A DNA stretch of 64,000 nucleotides from JANQJA01 sp965267485 (GCA_965267485.1 OZ254080.1:2356001-2420000), one strand, 5' to 3'. Positions 1 to 9,337 are shown, counted from the first letter of the stretch. Program-made: numbers and translations. The notes: generated by a model from the letters alone, not told the origin.

Positions 1-917
1 TCGAACTCAGGCACAGCCTTGAACAGGTCGGCGACAAGGCCGTAGTCGGCAACCTGGAAGATCGGCGCGTCCTCGTCCTTGTTGATGGCGACGATGACCT
101 TGGAGTCCTTCATGCCCGCAAGGTGCTGAATCGCACCACTGATACCAACGGCGATGTAGAGTTCCGGTGCAACGATCTTGCCGGTCTGGCCAACCTGCAT
201 GTCGTTCGGCACGAAACCCGCATCGACAGCAGCGCGTGAAGCACCGATGGCAGCGCCGAGCTTGTCGGCAACGGATTCGAGCAGTTTGAAATTCTCGCCG
301 TTCTGCATACCCCGGCCACCGGAGATGATGATCTTGGCCGCGGTGAGTTCCGGACGGTCGAGTTCCACGATGTCTTCCTTTTCCCAGGTCGACAGGCCGC
401 TGTCCTTTGCCACGTCGATCGACTCGACCGACGCACTGCCACCCTCGGCGGCAACCGGATCGAATGCAGTACCACGGACCGTGATGACCTTGATCGAATC
501 CGTCGACTGGACGGTTGCAATGGCATTGCCCGCGTAGATCGGACGCTTGAAGGTATCTTCACTCTCGACGCCGATGATCTCGGAGATCTGGGCGACATCG
601 AGCAGCGCGGCGACCCGCGGCATGAAGTTCTTGCCGCTCGTGGTCGCGGACGTCAGGATGTGGGAGTAGTCCTTGCCGATTTCGGCAACAAGCTCGCCCA
701 TGTTTTCTGCCAGGTGATGATCGTAGGCATCGTTGTCGGCAACGAGCACCTTGCTGACGCCGTCGATCTTTGCCGCGGCTTCCCCGGCCGGGCCACAGCC
801 CTTGCCGGCAACCAGGACGTCAATGTCGCCACCGATAGCCTTCGCCGCGGCGACGGTAACCAGCGTCGGTCCCTTGATCGATTCGTTGTCGTGATCGGCA
901 ATTACGAGAATAGTCAT
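1..917 (-). CDS. etfA: Electron transfer flavoprotein subunit alpha (partial, C-terminus outside window)
   Basis: Alpha subunit of the soluble ETF heterodimer, which binds FAD and AMP with the beta subunit and carries electrons from acyl-CoA and related dehydrogenases to ETF-ubiquinone oxidoreductase. The frame opens MTILVIADHD and shows the N-terminal nucleotide-fold region, then the FAD-domain motif ISGGRGMQ and the stretch VGQTGKIVAPELYIAVGISG, which are hallmarks of the family. About 305 residues are present and the stop lies beyond position 1. Its ATG overlaps the etfB stop by one base (TGATG), so the two are translationally coupled. Confidence 0.96.
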   Translation of the reverse strand, partial: MTILVIADHDNESIKGPTLVTVAAAKAIGGDIDVLVAGKGCGPAGEAAAKIDGVSKVLVADNDAYDHHLAENMGELVAEIGKDYSHILTSATTSGKNFMPRVAALLDVAQISEIIGVESEDTFKRPIYAGNAIATVQSTDSIKVITVRGTAFDPVAAEGGSASVESIDVAKDSGLSTWEKEDIVELDRPELTAAKIIISGGRGMQNGENFKLLESVADKLGAAIGASRAAVDAGFVPNDMQVGQTGKIVAPELYIAVGISGAIQHLAGMKDSKVIVAINKDEDAPIFQVADYGLVADLFKAVPEF

Positions 918-1666
918 CAGATTACCTTCGCTTCGTTCTTCAATTTATTGACCAGTTCGTCGACGGATTCGACGATGATGCCTGCCTGACGCTCGGGTGG
1001 CGGCTCGACCTTGAGGGTCTTCACGCGCGGCGTCGGGTCAACGCCCAGATCTTCCGGCGTGTAGGTATCCATCGGCTTTTTCTTGGCCTTCATGATGTTC
1101 GGGAGCGACGCATAGCGCGGCTCGTTCAGACGCAGGTCTGTGGTAATCACGGCCGGCAGTTTCACGGACAGCGTCTCGAGACCGCCGTCGATTTCGCGGG
1201 AGACCGTGGCGCTGTCGCTGCCGAGATCGAGTTCATTGGCGTAGGTGACCTGCCCCCAGCCCATGAGGGCCGCAACCATCTGGCCGGTCTGGCCGTTGTC
1301 ACCGTCGATGGCCTGCTTGCCGGTGATGACCAGGTTCGGCTCTTCCTTCTCGATGATCGCCTTGATGAGCTTGGCGATACCGAGCGGCTGCATGTCCTCG
1401 TCAGTTTCGACCAGAATGCCGCGGTCAGCGCCGAGCGCGAGTGCTGTACGGATTTGTTCCGCCGCCTGCTTGGGGCCAACGGAAACCACGACGACTTCCT
1501 CTACCTTGCCAGCTTCCTTCAACCGGACAGCTTCTTCGATGGCAATCTCGTCGAACGGATTGACCGACATCTTGACGTTGTTGAGATCAACGCCGCTGTG
1601 GTCATTCAAGACGCGCACGTTGACGTTGTAGTCGACGACACGCTTGGCAGTTACCAGAACTTTCAT
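917..1666 (-). CDS. etfB: Electron transfer flavoprotein subunit beta
   Basis: Beta subunit of ETF, 249 residues, the usual length. The start MKVLVTAKRVVDYNVNVRV and the DEIAIEEAVRLKE segment are typical, as is the AMP-binding/recognition-loop region around ITGKQAIDGDNGQTGQMVAA. A GAGGA ribosome site lies about 6 bases before the ATG at 1666. First gene of the etfB-etfA pair, divergent from the gene for ETF-ubiquinone oxidoreductase, so the whole electron path from dehydrogenase to quinone is encoded together. Confidence 0.97.
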   Translation of the reverse strand: MKVLVTAKRVVDYNVNVRVLNDHSGVDLNNVKMSVNPFDEIAIEEAVRLKEAGKVEEVVVVSVGPKQAAEQIRTALALGADRGILVETDEDMQPLGIAKLIKAIIEKEEPNLVITGKQAIDGDNGQTGQMVAALMGWGQVTYANELDLGSDSATVSREIDGGLETLSVKLPAVITTDLRLNEPRYASLPNIMKAKKKPMDTYTPEDLGVDPTPRVKTLKVEPPPERQAGIIVESVDELVNKLKNEAKVI

Positions 1667-1864
1667 GCGATTCCTCTAGAAGGTTTTTATTGATAAAGAC
1701 GGGAAGGACAGCGACGCACGGGTATGCGCTTCGAGGCGCGGCCATTCACAAGAGCGCGTATTCTGCCGGTTTCGGCTGTAGCGGTCAATTCGACGCGTCA
1801 GGCAGATTCAGCGGGCAAGCCTCTGATTTCATTCCGAATTTTGGGGGAATCGGGGCGCGCTTTT

Positions 1865-1882
1865 TATCTACCCCCATAGATA
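1865..1882. promoter_or_regulatory. Palindrome in the divergent etfB / ETF-QO intergenic region (candidate operator)
   Basis: Perfect 6-bp inverted repeat TATCTA-CCCCCA-TAGATA in the 282-bp space between the two divergent ETF units. A dyad here could let one regulator control both, for example a fatty-acid responsive TetR- or GntR-type protein; that is inference, and it does not match an operator consensus I can name. Nothing else in this gap stands out apart from the two ribosome sites. Confidence 0.35.
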
Positions 1883-1948
1883 ATGGTGATTTCCAAGCGG
1901 GCCTACCATTTCATACAATAGCGCCCCTCAACCGAAGTGGAGGTTCAG

Positions 1949-3610
1949 GTGGAAGAACGAGAATCGATGGAATTTGATGTCGTCATCGTCGGCGGTGGTC
2001 CCGCTGGCCTGTCGGCGGCCATTCGTTACGCGCAACTCGCAATCGAGGCCGGGGACGAACCTTCTGTCTGTCTGGTTGAGAAAGGCTCGGAAATCGGCGC
2101 CCACATACTGTCGGGCGCGGTTGTCGAGCCTCGCGCGCTCGATGAGCTGATTCCGGACTGGAAAGAGAAAGGTGCACCGCTCAACAACCCGGTCACCGAT
2201 GACGATGTCTACTACCTCACCGACGAGGCACAGGGTCTGCGGTTTCCGCCGCTGATGGTGCCAAAGGCACTACACAATCACGGCAACTACGCGACCAGTC
2301 TCGCCAATCTGTGCCGCTGGCTCGGTGAGCAGGCGGAAGAAATGGGCGTCATGCTGTTTCCGGGGTTTGCCGCATCAGAAGTGCTCTACAGCGAAAGCGG
2401 CGCCATCAAGGGTGTCGCCACCGGTGACATGGGCATTGGCGCGGATGGCGAGAAGAAAGGCACGTTCCAGCCGGGTTACGAGTTGCATGCCAAATACACG
2501 CTGTTTGCCGAAGGCTGCCGCGGCCATCTCGGCAAGCAGCTCATGGAAAAGTTCGACCTTCGCAAGGACGCCGATCCGCAGCAATACGGCATCGGGTTCA
2601 AGGAAATCTGGGAGATCGAGCCCGAAAAGCACGTACCTGGCAAGGTCGTGCACACCATTGGCTGGCCGCTCGGGCACTTCCCCGGGGGCACGCTCGGCGG
2701 CTCGTACCTCTACCACCTCGAGAACAACCAGGTTGCGATCGGTCTGATTGTCGATCTCGGCTACTCGAACCCGCATCTGTCACCGTTCGACGAGTTCCAG
2801 CGGTTCAAGCATCACAAGTTCATCAAGCCGACCCTCGAGGGTGGCAAACGACTCGCCTATGGCGCACGCGCCGTGATCAAGGGTGGTCTTTCGGCATTGC
2901 CCAGACTGACCATGCCCGGTGGCCTGATGGTGGGCGATGATGCCGGCTTCCTCAACAACCTGAAGCAGAAAGGCACGCATACGGCGATGAAGTCCGGCAT
3001 GCTCGCCGCAGAAGCAGCATTCGAAGCGGTCAAGGCGGGGTCTGAGGGCGGTGAGGAACTCACCAGCTACGTCGACAAGTTCCGCGCCTCATGGCTCTAC
3101 GAAGAGCTTTATCAGGCCCGAAACACGACCGCGCTGCAGCACCGGCTCGGCCTGCTGATCGGCGCCGCATTCATCTTCGTCGATCAACTCTTCAAGGGCA
3201 TGCTGCCGTTCACGTTCCGTGACAAGAAGGAGCCGCACAAGGCGCTGAAGCTGGCGTCGAAGTCAGAGAAGCCGGATTATCCGAAACCCGATGGTGTGAT
3301 CAGCTTTGACAAGCTGTCCAGCGTCTTCCTGACCAACACCTACCACGAGGAAGACCAGCCCTGTCACCTGCAGCTGAAAGATCCGAATATCCCGATCAAC
3401 TCGAATCTGCCGCTCTACGACGAACCGGCACAGCGCTACTGTCCGGCCGCCGTCTATGAGGTTGTCGAGAACGATCAGGGCGAGAAGGAGTTCAAGATCA
3501 ACGCGCAGAACTGCATTCACTGCAAGACCTGCGACATCAAGGATCCGGCCCAGAACATCAACTGGGTTGTGCCGGAAGGCACGGGTGGCCCGAACTACGG
3601 CAACATGTAG
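1949..3610 (+). CDS. Electron transfer flavoprotein-ubiquinone oxidoreductase
   Basis: Membrane-associated FAD/4Fe-4S enzyme passing electrons from reduced ETF to ubiquinone. About 553 residues. The N-terminal dinucleotide fold reads FDVVIVGGGPAGLSAAIRYA. The C-terminus has the ferredoxin-like site, with one cysteine in RYCPAAVYEV and three in CIHCKTCDIKDPAQNI, and ends in the family GGPNYGNM. I chose the GTG at 1949 because GGAGG (1939-1943) sits 5 bases upstream and the resulting start (M)EERESMEFDVV resembles homologues; a GTG at 1937 and an ATG at 1967 are in frame. Divergent from etfBA. A terminator hairpin follows. Confidence 0.96.
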   Translation: MEERESMEFDVVIVGGGPAGLSAAIRYAQLAIEAGDEPSVCLVEKGSEIGAHILSGAVVEPRALDELIPDWKEKGAPLNNPVTDDDVYYLTDEAQGLRFPPLMVPKALHNHGNYATSLANLCRWLGEQAEEMGVMLFPGFAASEVLYSESGAIKGVATGDMGIGADGEKKGTFQPGYELHAKYTLFAEGCRGHLGKQLMEKFDLRKDADPQQYGIGFKEIWEIEPEKHVPGKVVHTIGWPLGHFPGGTLGGSYLYHLENNQVAIGLIVDLGYSNPHLSPFDEFQRFKHHKFIKPTLEGGKRLAYGARAVIKGGLSALPRLTMPGGLMVGDDAGFLNNLKQKGTHTAMKSGMLAAEAAFEAVKAGSEGGEELTSYVDKFRASWLYEELYQARNTTALQHRLGLLIGAAFIFVDQLFKGMLPFTFRDKKEPHKALKLASKSEKPDYPKPDGVISFDKLSSVFLTNTYHEEDQPCHLQLKDPNIPINSNLPLYDEPAQRYCPAAVYEVVENDQGEKEFKINAQNCIHCKTCDIKDPAQNINWVVPEGTGGPNYGNM

Positions 3611-3617
3611 TCTGGAT

Positions 3618-3652
3618 GCGGGCCGTTCGCATCAGTCGTCGGCCCGCCTTTT
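3618..3652 (+). terminator. Rho-independent terminator after ETF-QO
   Basis: Stem GCGGGCC (3618-3624) pairs with GGCCCGC (3641-3647), followed by CTTTT. It lies 8 bases after the ETF-QO stop, between two convergent genes. The U-tract is short. Confidence 0.6.
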
Positions 3653-3663
3653 CCCTTCCCCGC

Positions 3664-4242
3664 TCAGCCCAGCCCCAGCCGCTCGAGAAACCTTTTCAGC
3701 CGCGCCTCGTCCCGATCGGTGCCCAGCACCATCAGCTGATGTGCCCGATCATCGTACTGCCTGACGATGAGATAGAGGCTGCCCTCAAAGTACAGATGTG
3801 AGTGCTCGACCAGGTCGCGGTGAACATCGAAGATGCCGCGCACCGGCTGCAGCCCCAGCTCTTCCAGATACCGGAAGTCCGGGTATTCGAACATGAGCAG
3901 CGGCCATTTCAGTGCATCCCGCTCGGTCTGATGTTCACGCACACGCGTAATCCCGTTGTAGCTTCTTTCGCCAGGCACCTTCTTCAGGTCCGCCACGTAC
4001 TCCCGCAGATCCCGGGTTCGAATGAACCAGTCTTCGCCCGGTTCGATCGCAATCGGCACATCGAGCGCCGACAGGGATTCGAAGTACCAATAGCCGTCAT
4101 CGACCGACAGCACAGCGTCAGGCGCTTCGCCTTGAACCGCGTGATACCAGGCAACGACCTCGTCGCGCTGATAGCTCCCGTCGATCAGCCCCTCGAGCAC
4201 GGCGAGGAGCTGGCCCCGATCGGGCGGCGCCACGAGCAGCAT
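3664..4242 (-). CDS. Hypothetical protein following DUF1285 gene
   Basis: About 192 residues, soluble, no signal peptide or membrane segment. I do not recognise the family. The middle is aromatic and acidic (DDGYWYFESLSALDVPIAI), and the C-terminal half ends in a charged helix-like segment (TDRDEARLKRFLERLGLG). The start at 4242 is chosen because its ATG lies one base after the TGA of the DUF1285 gene (TGACATG), implying coupled translation; the longer reading frame to 4287 would overlap that gene. Last gene of the moaA-DUF1285 run. Confidence 0.7.
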   Translation of the reverse strand: MLLVAPPDRGQLLAVLEGLIDGSYQRDEVVAWYHAVQGEAPDAVLSVDDGYWYFESLSALDVPIAIEPGEDWFIRTRDLREYVADLKKVPGERSYNGITRVREHQTERDALKWPLLMFEYPDFRYLEELGLQPVRGIFDVHRDLVEHSHLYFEGSLYLIVRQYDDRAHQLMVLGTDRDEARLKRFLERLGLG

Positions 4243-4243
4243 G

Positions 4244-4816
4244 TCAGTCGAGCCGATCGGCTTCGATGAACGGGAAGAACTGACCACCGCTCCAGACGCC
4301 GGAGAACTCGATGCCGCCGATCTCGTGGTTTGTCAGCAGCTCGACCAGTTCGTAATAGACCGCCCGGTTGATGAGCGCTTCGAGCCCGTCACGCACCATC
4401 AGGTACGGGGCCGGCTCGCCGGTGGCGTCATCGACTTCCATGCGTATGGGATGATCGGCGTCGGCGACGACCGTTTCGGCAACATTGGTGGTGAAGGTGA
4501 GCTGTTGTTGCTCGCCCTCCCCGTTCACATCGACGGCAACCGCAAGGAACGGCGCGTCCTCAACCCGAATCCGGCACTTCTCGACCGGCGTGACGAGGTA
4601 GTACTCGCCGTCGTCCTCAAGGCGCAGCACCGTCGAAAACAGACGGACGAGTCGCGGTCGGGTGATCTCCGTGCCCTCGTGTTCCCAGCGGCCGTCACGC
4701 CGGATCACCATGTCGATGTCCTTGACGTTGTCAGGATTCCACAGGTGAATGGGCGGCCGATCCAGGTCCTTGACCTTCTCGAGTTCGGCCATCAGTGAAT
4801 AGGGTGCGTCTGGCAT
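4244..4816 (-). CDS. DUF1285 domain-containing protein
   Basis: 190 residues. Matches the DUF1285 pattern: PPIHLWNPDNVKDIDMVIRRDG near residues 21-42, then GTEITRPRLVRLFSTVLR and YYLVTPVEKCRIRVEDAPFLAV. Members are small cytosolic proteins of unknown biochemical role that are widespread in proteobacteria. A GGAG site precedes the ATG at 4816. It lies 33 bases after moaA and is probably co-transcribed with it; no functional link to molybdopterin synthesis is known to me. Confidence 0.88.
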   Translation of the reverse strand: MPDAPYSLMAELEKVKDLDRPPIHLWNPDNVKDIDMVIRRDGRWEHEGTEITRPRLVRLFSTVLRLEDDGEYYLVTPVEKCRIRVEDAPFLAVAVDVNGEGEQQQLTFTTNVAETVVADADHPIRMEVDDATGEPAPYLMVRDGLEALINRAVYYELVELLTNHEIGGIEFSGVWSGGQFFPFIEADRLD

Positions 4817-4849
4817 TGCGGCGCTCCTCGGTTGGGGAGCTAACGTGCG

Positions 4850-5812
4850 TTAGCCACCGATGAATTTCATGACCGTGACCTCACCTTCGAAGGCGAGCTT
4901 CTTGTCTTCGAGCGCTGACATCAGGACTTTCTGGAGCTTCGCAAGCGCCACGTGCCGCGGCTCATCCAGCAGGTCACTGATGCGCTGGTTGCGCGCATTG
5001 GACAGGCAGCCGTAAAGATGACCGTCTGACGAGAGGCGGAGGCGCGTACACGACCGGCAGAAGGGTTCGCTCTCATTGGCAATGATGCCAAACACGCCGC
5101 GGTCAGGGATGAGGAACCGCACCGCGGTGGAATCATACGGCGCATCCGTCCGGGAAAACTCGTACTTCTCGCCAATGATGTCGAGCAGCGACGCCATCGA
5201 GAGGTAGTCTGCCTGAAACTGGTTGCCACCCAGCAGATGGCCCATCCGCATCAATTCGATGTAGCGCAGTTCGATGCCGCGGTCGAGGCAGTAGTCGAGC
5301 ATCGACACGATCTCACCGCCGTTCTGCGTCCGCAGCGGCACCATGTTGATCTTGACCCGCACGCCGTCTTCGAGCAGCTGGTCGATCCCGGTCAGCACGG
5401 TATCCAGATCCCCGCTGCGCGCAATGTCACGGAACTTCTCCGGGCGCAGCGTATCGAGGCTGACGTTAATGCGCTCGATGCCGGATTCCCGGATGACGTC
5501 GCGCTTGCGCGTCAGGAATTGCCCGTTGGTGGTGAGACTGACGTCGGTCAGGCCGAGGTTCATTACGCCGAGCAGGAACTCGTCGAACTTTGGCGAAATG
5601 AGTGGTTCACCGCCGGTAATGCGGAGCTTGTCGATACCCGTCGCTTCCTGCAGCAATCGCACGAGTTCGAGAATCTCGTCCGCGCCCAGCTCATTTTTCG
5701 CGGGCATGAGTCGCTTGCCATCAGGTACGCAGTACGTACAGGCATAGTTGCAGGCGGCGGTCAGGCTGACCCTGAGATTCCGGAAACGGCGCCCCAGGCG
5801 ATCGACAATCAT
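4850..5812 (-). CDS. moaA: GTP 3',8-cyclase (molybdenum cofactor biosynthesis protein A)
   Basis: Radical SAM enzyme converting GTP to 3',8-cH2GTP, the first step of molybdopterin synthesis. 320 residues. The SAM cluster motif is C21-N-Y-A-C25-T-Y-C28, followed by LRITGGEPL. The second cluster is formed by CRSCTRLRLSSDGHLYGC, and the protein ends in the di-glycine FIGG needed for activity. An AGAGG site lies just before the ATG. It is the only cofactor-synthesis gene seen apart from the MoaD-like gene at 37905, and the window also encodes a molybdoenzyme (38152-41760) that would need the product. Confidence 0.96.
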   Translation of the reverse strand: MIVDRLGRRFRNLRVSLTAACNYACTYCVPDGKRLMPAKNELGADEILELVRLLQEATGIDKLRITGGEPLISPKFDEFLLGVMNLGLTDVSLTTNGQFLTRKRDVIRESGIERINVSLDTLRPEKFRDIARSGDLDTVLTGIDQLLEDGVRVKINMVPLRTQNGGEIVSMLDYCLDRGIELRYIELMRMGHLLGGNQFQADYLSMASLLDIIGEKYEFSRTDAPYDSTAVRFLIPDRGVFGIIANESEPFCRSCTRLRLSSDGHLYGCLSNARNQRISDLLDEPRHVALAKLQKVLMSALEDKKLAFEGEVTVMKFIGG

Positions 5813-5863
5813 GGTGAAACCTCTGGCTGAGAAATGGATTATCGCATGGATGCGGCGACTGAA

Positions 5864-7207
5864 TCAGCGTGAACGCCGGAGCGCATCGATCAGTCTGTCT
5901 ACGAACTGATGGATCCAGAAGATCTTGTTGCCGCCCTTGATGAGCACCGACCCGCCCTCGCCCAGCCTGGCCGCGAGCCGATCCAGATCAATCGCTGATA
6001 CGTCGTCGACATGCAGAAAATGGCGGTCGCCCAGTCGCTCGCCCCAGCTCGCGAACCCGGCACCGACGGTAACGACTCCATCCAGACTTTCGCAGTACGC
6101 TTCAAGCGCGGCGTGGTGACTGGCCGAGGCATCTCCCAGCTCGAGCATTTCACCGAGAATGGCAACGCGCGTGCCCCGTTCGGCGGCAAGCCCCTCGAGA
6201 GCATACTGCATGCTGACCGGATTTGAGTTGTAGCTGTCATCGATCACCGTCACATGACCGACCTTCGTCGTGTTGCCGCGACCTTTCGGCAGGGACAGCG
6301 TTGCAAACGCCTCACAGGCCGCCTCGAGGTCGGCGTCGAGCACAAACAGCGCACCGAATACAGCAAGCGCAGTCTGGACGCGGTGCTCGCCGGGCAGGTT
6401 CAGGCGGAACGAGAATCGCCGTGCGCCGATCGTCACCGTTACGTCGGCACCTCCCCCGGCGTAGATCGCCTCACCGGCCACATGGGCTTTCTCGCTCATG
6501 CCGAAGGTCAATACATTTCGCGTACGCGAGCCTGACAGGTCCAGGTCGTGAGGCACGATCAACGTGCCGCGCTCACGCAACCCGGCCTCGATGCTCAGCT
6601 TCTCCTGCCGCAGCGCATCGAGATCCGCGAAGTTGCCGATGTGAGCCGGCAGGACGTTCAACAACACTGACACGTCGGGCATCGCCAGCTTCGAGAGCGG
6701 TGCGATTTCGCCGGGATGATTGGTCCCGATCTCGAACACGCCGAAGCTCGAGTCCGGCGGCATGCGCGCCAGCGACAGCGGTACACCGATGTGATTGTTG
6801 AAGCTGCCGGTCGATGCGTGTGTGCGTGACTGCTGGCGCAAAATGGTTTCGAGCCATTCGCGCGCCGTGGTCTTGCCGGCGCTGCCCGTAATTGCGACAA
6901 CGCGCCCGTCCATCCGGGCTCGCGCCGCACGCCCGATCGCAGTCAATCCCTCCAGCGTATCCTCGACCGGCAGCAGCGGGAGGTCATGATGTGTTTGCCG
7001 CCGTACCAGCGCGCCGACAGCGCCGGCCGACTGCGCGGTATCAAGAAAATCATGGCCGTCCCGCTCCCCGGCCAGGGCGACGAAGAGTTCGCCGGGCTGC
7101 AGCGAGCGGGTATCGATACTGATGCCGCTGACATCCGGCCCTGTTCGGGCCTCAAGCCCAAGCGCCGCGCACAGGTCCGGCCAGTGCCAGAGCGATGTGT
7201 CGCTCAT
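5864..7207 (-). CDS. murF: UDP-N-acetylmuramoyl-tripeptide--D-alanyl-D-alanine ligase (isolated MurF)
   Basis: Mur ligase of 447 residues that adds the D-Ala-D-Ala dipeptide to UDP-MurNAc-tripeptide in the cytoplasm. It has the N-terminal Mur fold (SGISIDTRSLQPGELFVAL), the ATP loop ITGSAGKTT at about 107-114, the central motif SFNNHIGVPLSL, and the C-terminal VIDDSYNSNPVSM. It lies outside any division/cell-wall cluster, between an acetyltransferase (4-bp ATGA overlap) and moaA. Whether it is the sole murF or a paralogue cannot be told from this window. Confidence 0.9.
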   Translation of the reverse strand: MSDTSLWHWPDLCAALGLEARTGPDVSGISIDTRSLQPGELFVALAGERDGHDFLDTAQSAGAVGALVRRQTHHDLPLLPVEDTLEGLTAIGRAARARMDGRVVAITGSAGKTTAREWLETILRQQSRTHASTGSFNNHIGVPLSLARMPPDSSFGVFEIGTNHPGEIAPLSKLAMPDVSVLLNVLPAHIGNFADLDALRQEKLSIEAGLRERGTLIVPHDLDLSGSRTRNVLTFGMSEKAHVAGEAIYAGGGADVTVTIGARRFSFRLNLPGEHRVQTALAVFGALFVLDADLEAACEAFATLSLPKGRGNTTKVGHVTVIDDSYNSNPVSMQYALEGLAAERGTRVAILGEMLELGDASASHHAALEAYCESLDGVVTVGAGFASWGERLGDRHFLHVDDVSAIDLDRLAARLGEGGSVLIKGGNKIFWIHQFVDRLIDALRRSR

Positions 7208-7701
7208 TCCGGGCGCCTCGCCGCCATATCCGGCTCGATCAGCTCGTGAACCATGCGCACGGCGTCTTCGCGGCCCCGATAGTAGCCGTCAATCGTGGAC
7301 TCGGGCTTGTAGCCGAGCGACTTGTAGAAATCCTTTGCCTCGGTGTTGGTCGCACGGACCTCCAGATGGATTGCCCCGATACCGGCGACGCGGGCGGATT
7401 CCTCGAGCCACTCGACGAGCGCACGCGCAACGCCGGACCGCCGGAATCTCGGCTTCACGGCAAGCAGGTTCAGGTGCGCATACGTGTCGTGGAACTCCAT
7501 GATGGCGAAGCCGACGGTGCCGTTGCGGGTACGCGCGAGCAGCACGACCGCTTCGGGATGCCGGATCATCGCGAGGATGCGAGACGGCTTCCAGCTCCAG
7601 CCCAGGCCGCTTTCGACGAGATCCCGGGACATTTCCGCGAGGGTCAGGGCGTCGGTCGGGCGTGCCAGCGCGAGTTCCGTGCCGGGTTCGAGTGTCGTCA
7701 T
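7204..7701 (-). CDS. GNAT family N-acetyltransferase, RimI-like
   Basis: 165 residues with the GNAT core: LNLLAVKPRFRRSGVARALVEWL is the acetyl-CoA pyrophosphate-binding segment (R/Q-x-x-G-x-A type), and IHLEVRATNTEAKDFYKSLGYK matches the RimI signature of ribosomal protein and amino-acid acetylases. The substrate is unknown. The stop overlaps the murF start by 4 bp and the acyl-CoA ligase ends 4 bp upstream, so the three are co-transcribed. Confidence 0.85.
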   Translation of the reverse strand: MTTLEPGTELALARPTDALTLAEMSRDLVESGLGWSWKPSRILAMIRHPEAVVLLARTRNGTVGFAIMEFHDTYAHLNLLAVKPRFRRSGVARALVEWLEESARVAGIGAIHLEVRATNTEAKDFYKSLGYKPESTIDGYYRGREDAVRMVHELIEPDMAARRPE

Positions 7702-7705
7702 GGCC

Positions 7706-9337
7706 TCAGCCCGCCTGATGGGCCTCGGCGCGTTCCCGCAACAGGAACTTCTGCACCTTGCCCGTCGAGGTCTTGTCGAGCGGACCGAAGATCACCGTCT
7801 TCGGCACCTTGAACCGGGCCAGTTCCTCCCGGCAGTAGTCGATGACATCTGCTTCGCTGAGCGTTGCACCCTCTTTCAGGGTCACGAACGCGCAGGGATG
7901 CTCGCCCCACTTGTCATCCGAACGTGCGACGACGGCGGCCTCGAGGATCTGCGGATGCCGGAACAGCACGTCTTCAATCTCGATGCTGGAGATGTTCTCG
8001 CCGCCGCTGATGATGATGTCCTTGGAACGGTCCTTGATCTGGATGTACCCGTCAGGATGACAGACGGCAATGTCACCGGAATGGAACCAGCCGCCGCGAA
8101 ACGCTTCTTCGGTCGCCTTCTCGTTCTTAAGATACCCCTTCATGACGATGTTGCCGCGCATGAACACCTCGCCCTGCGTCTCACCGTCCCAGGGCACCTC
8201 CTCGAGCGTGTCAGGGTCAGCCACCATCATCGCGCCAGCCATGATTGAGGAGATCCCCTGTCGCGCCTTGAGCCGCGCACGTTCCTCATCGCTGGCGCCG
8301 TCCCACTCCGAGCGCCAGGCAGAAGCGATCATGGGTCCATAGGTCTCAGTGAGCCCATAAACCTGGGTGACCTCAACGCCCATCGCCTCCATGCCCTGAA
8401 TGACGGCAGCGGGGGGCGCCGCGCCCGCCGTCATGACCCTGACCTCGTGATCAATCCCCTTCTTCATCTCGTCAGGCGCATTGATCAGCGTATTGAGTAC
8501 TACCGGCGCGCCGCAAAAGTGGGTCACACGGTTGTCTCGGATGGAATCGAAAACCGCCGCTTCGCGGACATGCCGCAGACAGATCGTCGTGCCCGTCATC
8601 GCGGCGATGGTCCAGGGAAAGCACCAGCCGTTGCAGTGAAACATCGGCAGCGTCCACAGGTAGCGGGGATGCATTCCCATGCCCCAGGTCACCGCATTGT
8701 TGATGGCATTCAGATAGGCGCCGCGGTGATGATAGACAACGCCCTTGGGGTTGCCGGTCGTACCGGACGTATAGTTCAGCGAGATCGCATCCCACTCGTC
8801 TGCGGGCAGCGACCAGTCGAACCCTTCATCCCCGCCAGCGATGAACGACTCGTAGTCTGTCCTGCCAATCAGATCACCGCCTTCAAACTGACTGTCATCG
8901 ACATCGATGACCAGTACGTCATGGTCGCAGTGGGTCAGCGCCTCACGCACCACATCAGAGAACTCCCGGTCGGTGATGAGCACCTTCGCCTCGCCGTGAC
9001 CGAGGATGAAACCCACGGTCTTCGCATCCAGCCGTGTATTGATGGCGTTAAGCACCGCCCCCGCCATTGGCACGCCGAAGTGGCACTCGAACATCTCCGG
9101 TATATTGGGCAGCATCGCCGCGACGGTATCGCCCGGTCGTACACCCGCCGCCGCAAGCGCGGATGCCAGCCGAACACATCTGAGATAAGTCTCGCGCCAG
9201 GTGCGGCTCACCACCCCGTGCACCACCGCCTCGTAGTCCGGATAGACCAGGGCAGATCGGCGGATGAAGCTCAGCGGACTCAGCTGCTCGAAATTTGCGG
9301 CCTGTTGTGCCAGGCCGGCGTCGTAGATACCGGGCAT
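7706..9337 (-). CDS. AMP-dependent acyl-CoA synthetase (medium-chain / DmdB-like)
   Basis: Adenylate-forming ligase activating a carboxylic acid to its CoA thioester with ATP. 543 residues. Motifs: P-loop YTSGTTGNPKGV (about residue 190), YGLTETYGP, GWFHSGDIAV, hinge DRSKDIIISGGENIS, and the catalytic lysine in KTSTGKVQKFLLRE. Sequence style (MFHCNGWCFPW, MTAGAAPP) resembles the AlkK and methylthiopropionyl-CoA ligase (DmdB) group, so a short or medium acyl substrate is likely; this is family inference. It fits with the ETF genes in a fatty-acid oxidation setting. Confidence 0.9.
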   Translation of the reverse strand: MPGIYDAGLAQQAANFEQLSPLSFIRRSALVYPDYEAVVHGVVSRTWRETYLRCVRLASALAAAGVRPGDTVAAMLPNIPEMFECHFGVPMAGAVLNAINTRLDAKTVGFILGHGEAKVLITDREFSDVVREALTHCDHDVLVIDVDDSQFEGGDLIGRTDYESFIAGGDEGFDWSLPADEWDAISLNYTSGTTGNPKGVVYHHRGAYLNAINNAVTWGMGMHPRYLWTLPMFHCNGWCFPWTIAAMTGTTICLRHVREAAVFDSIRDNRVTHFCGAPVVLNTLINAPDEMKKGIDHEVRVMTAGAAPPAAVIQGMEAMGVEVTQVYGLTETYGPMIASAWRSEWDGASDEERARLKARQGISSIMAGAMMVADPDTLEEVPWDGETQGEVFMRGNIVMKGYLKNEKATEEAFRGGWFHSGDIAVCHPDGYIQIKDRSKDIIISGGENISSIEIEDVLFRHPQILEAAVVARSDDKWGEHPCAFVTLKEGATLSEADVIDYCREELARFKVPKTVIFGPLDKTSTGKVQKFLLRERAEAHQAG

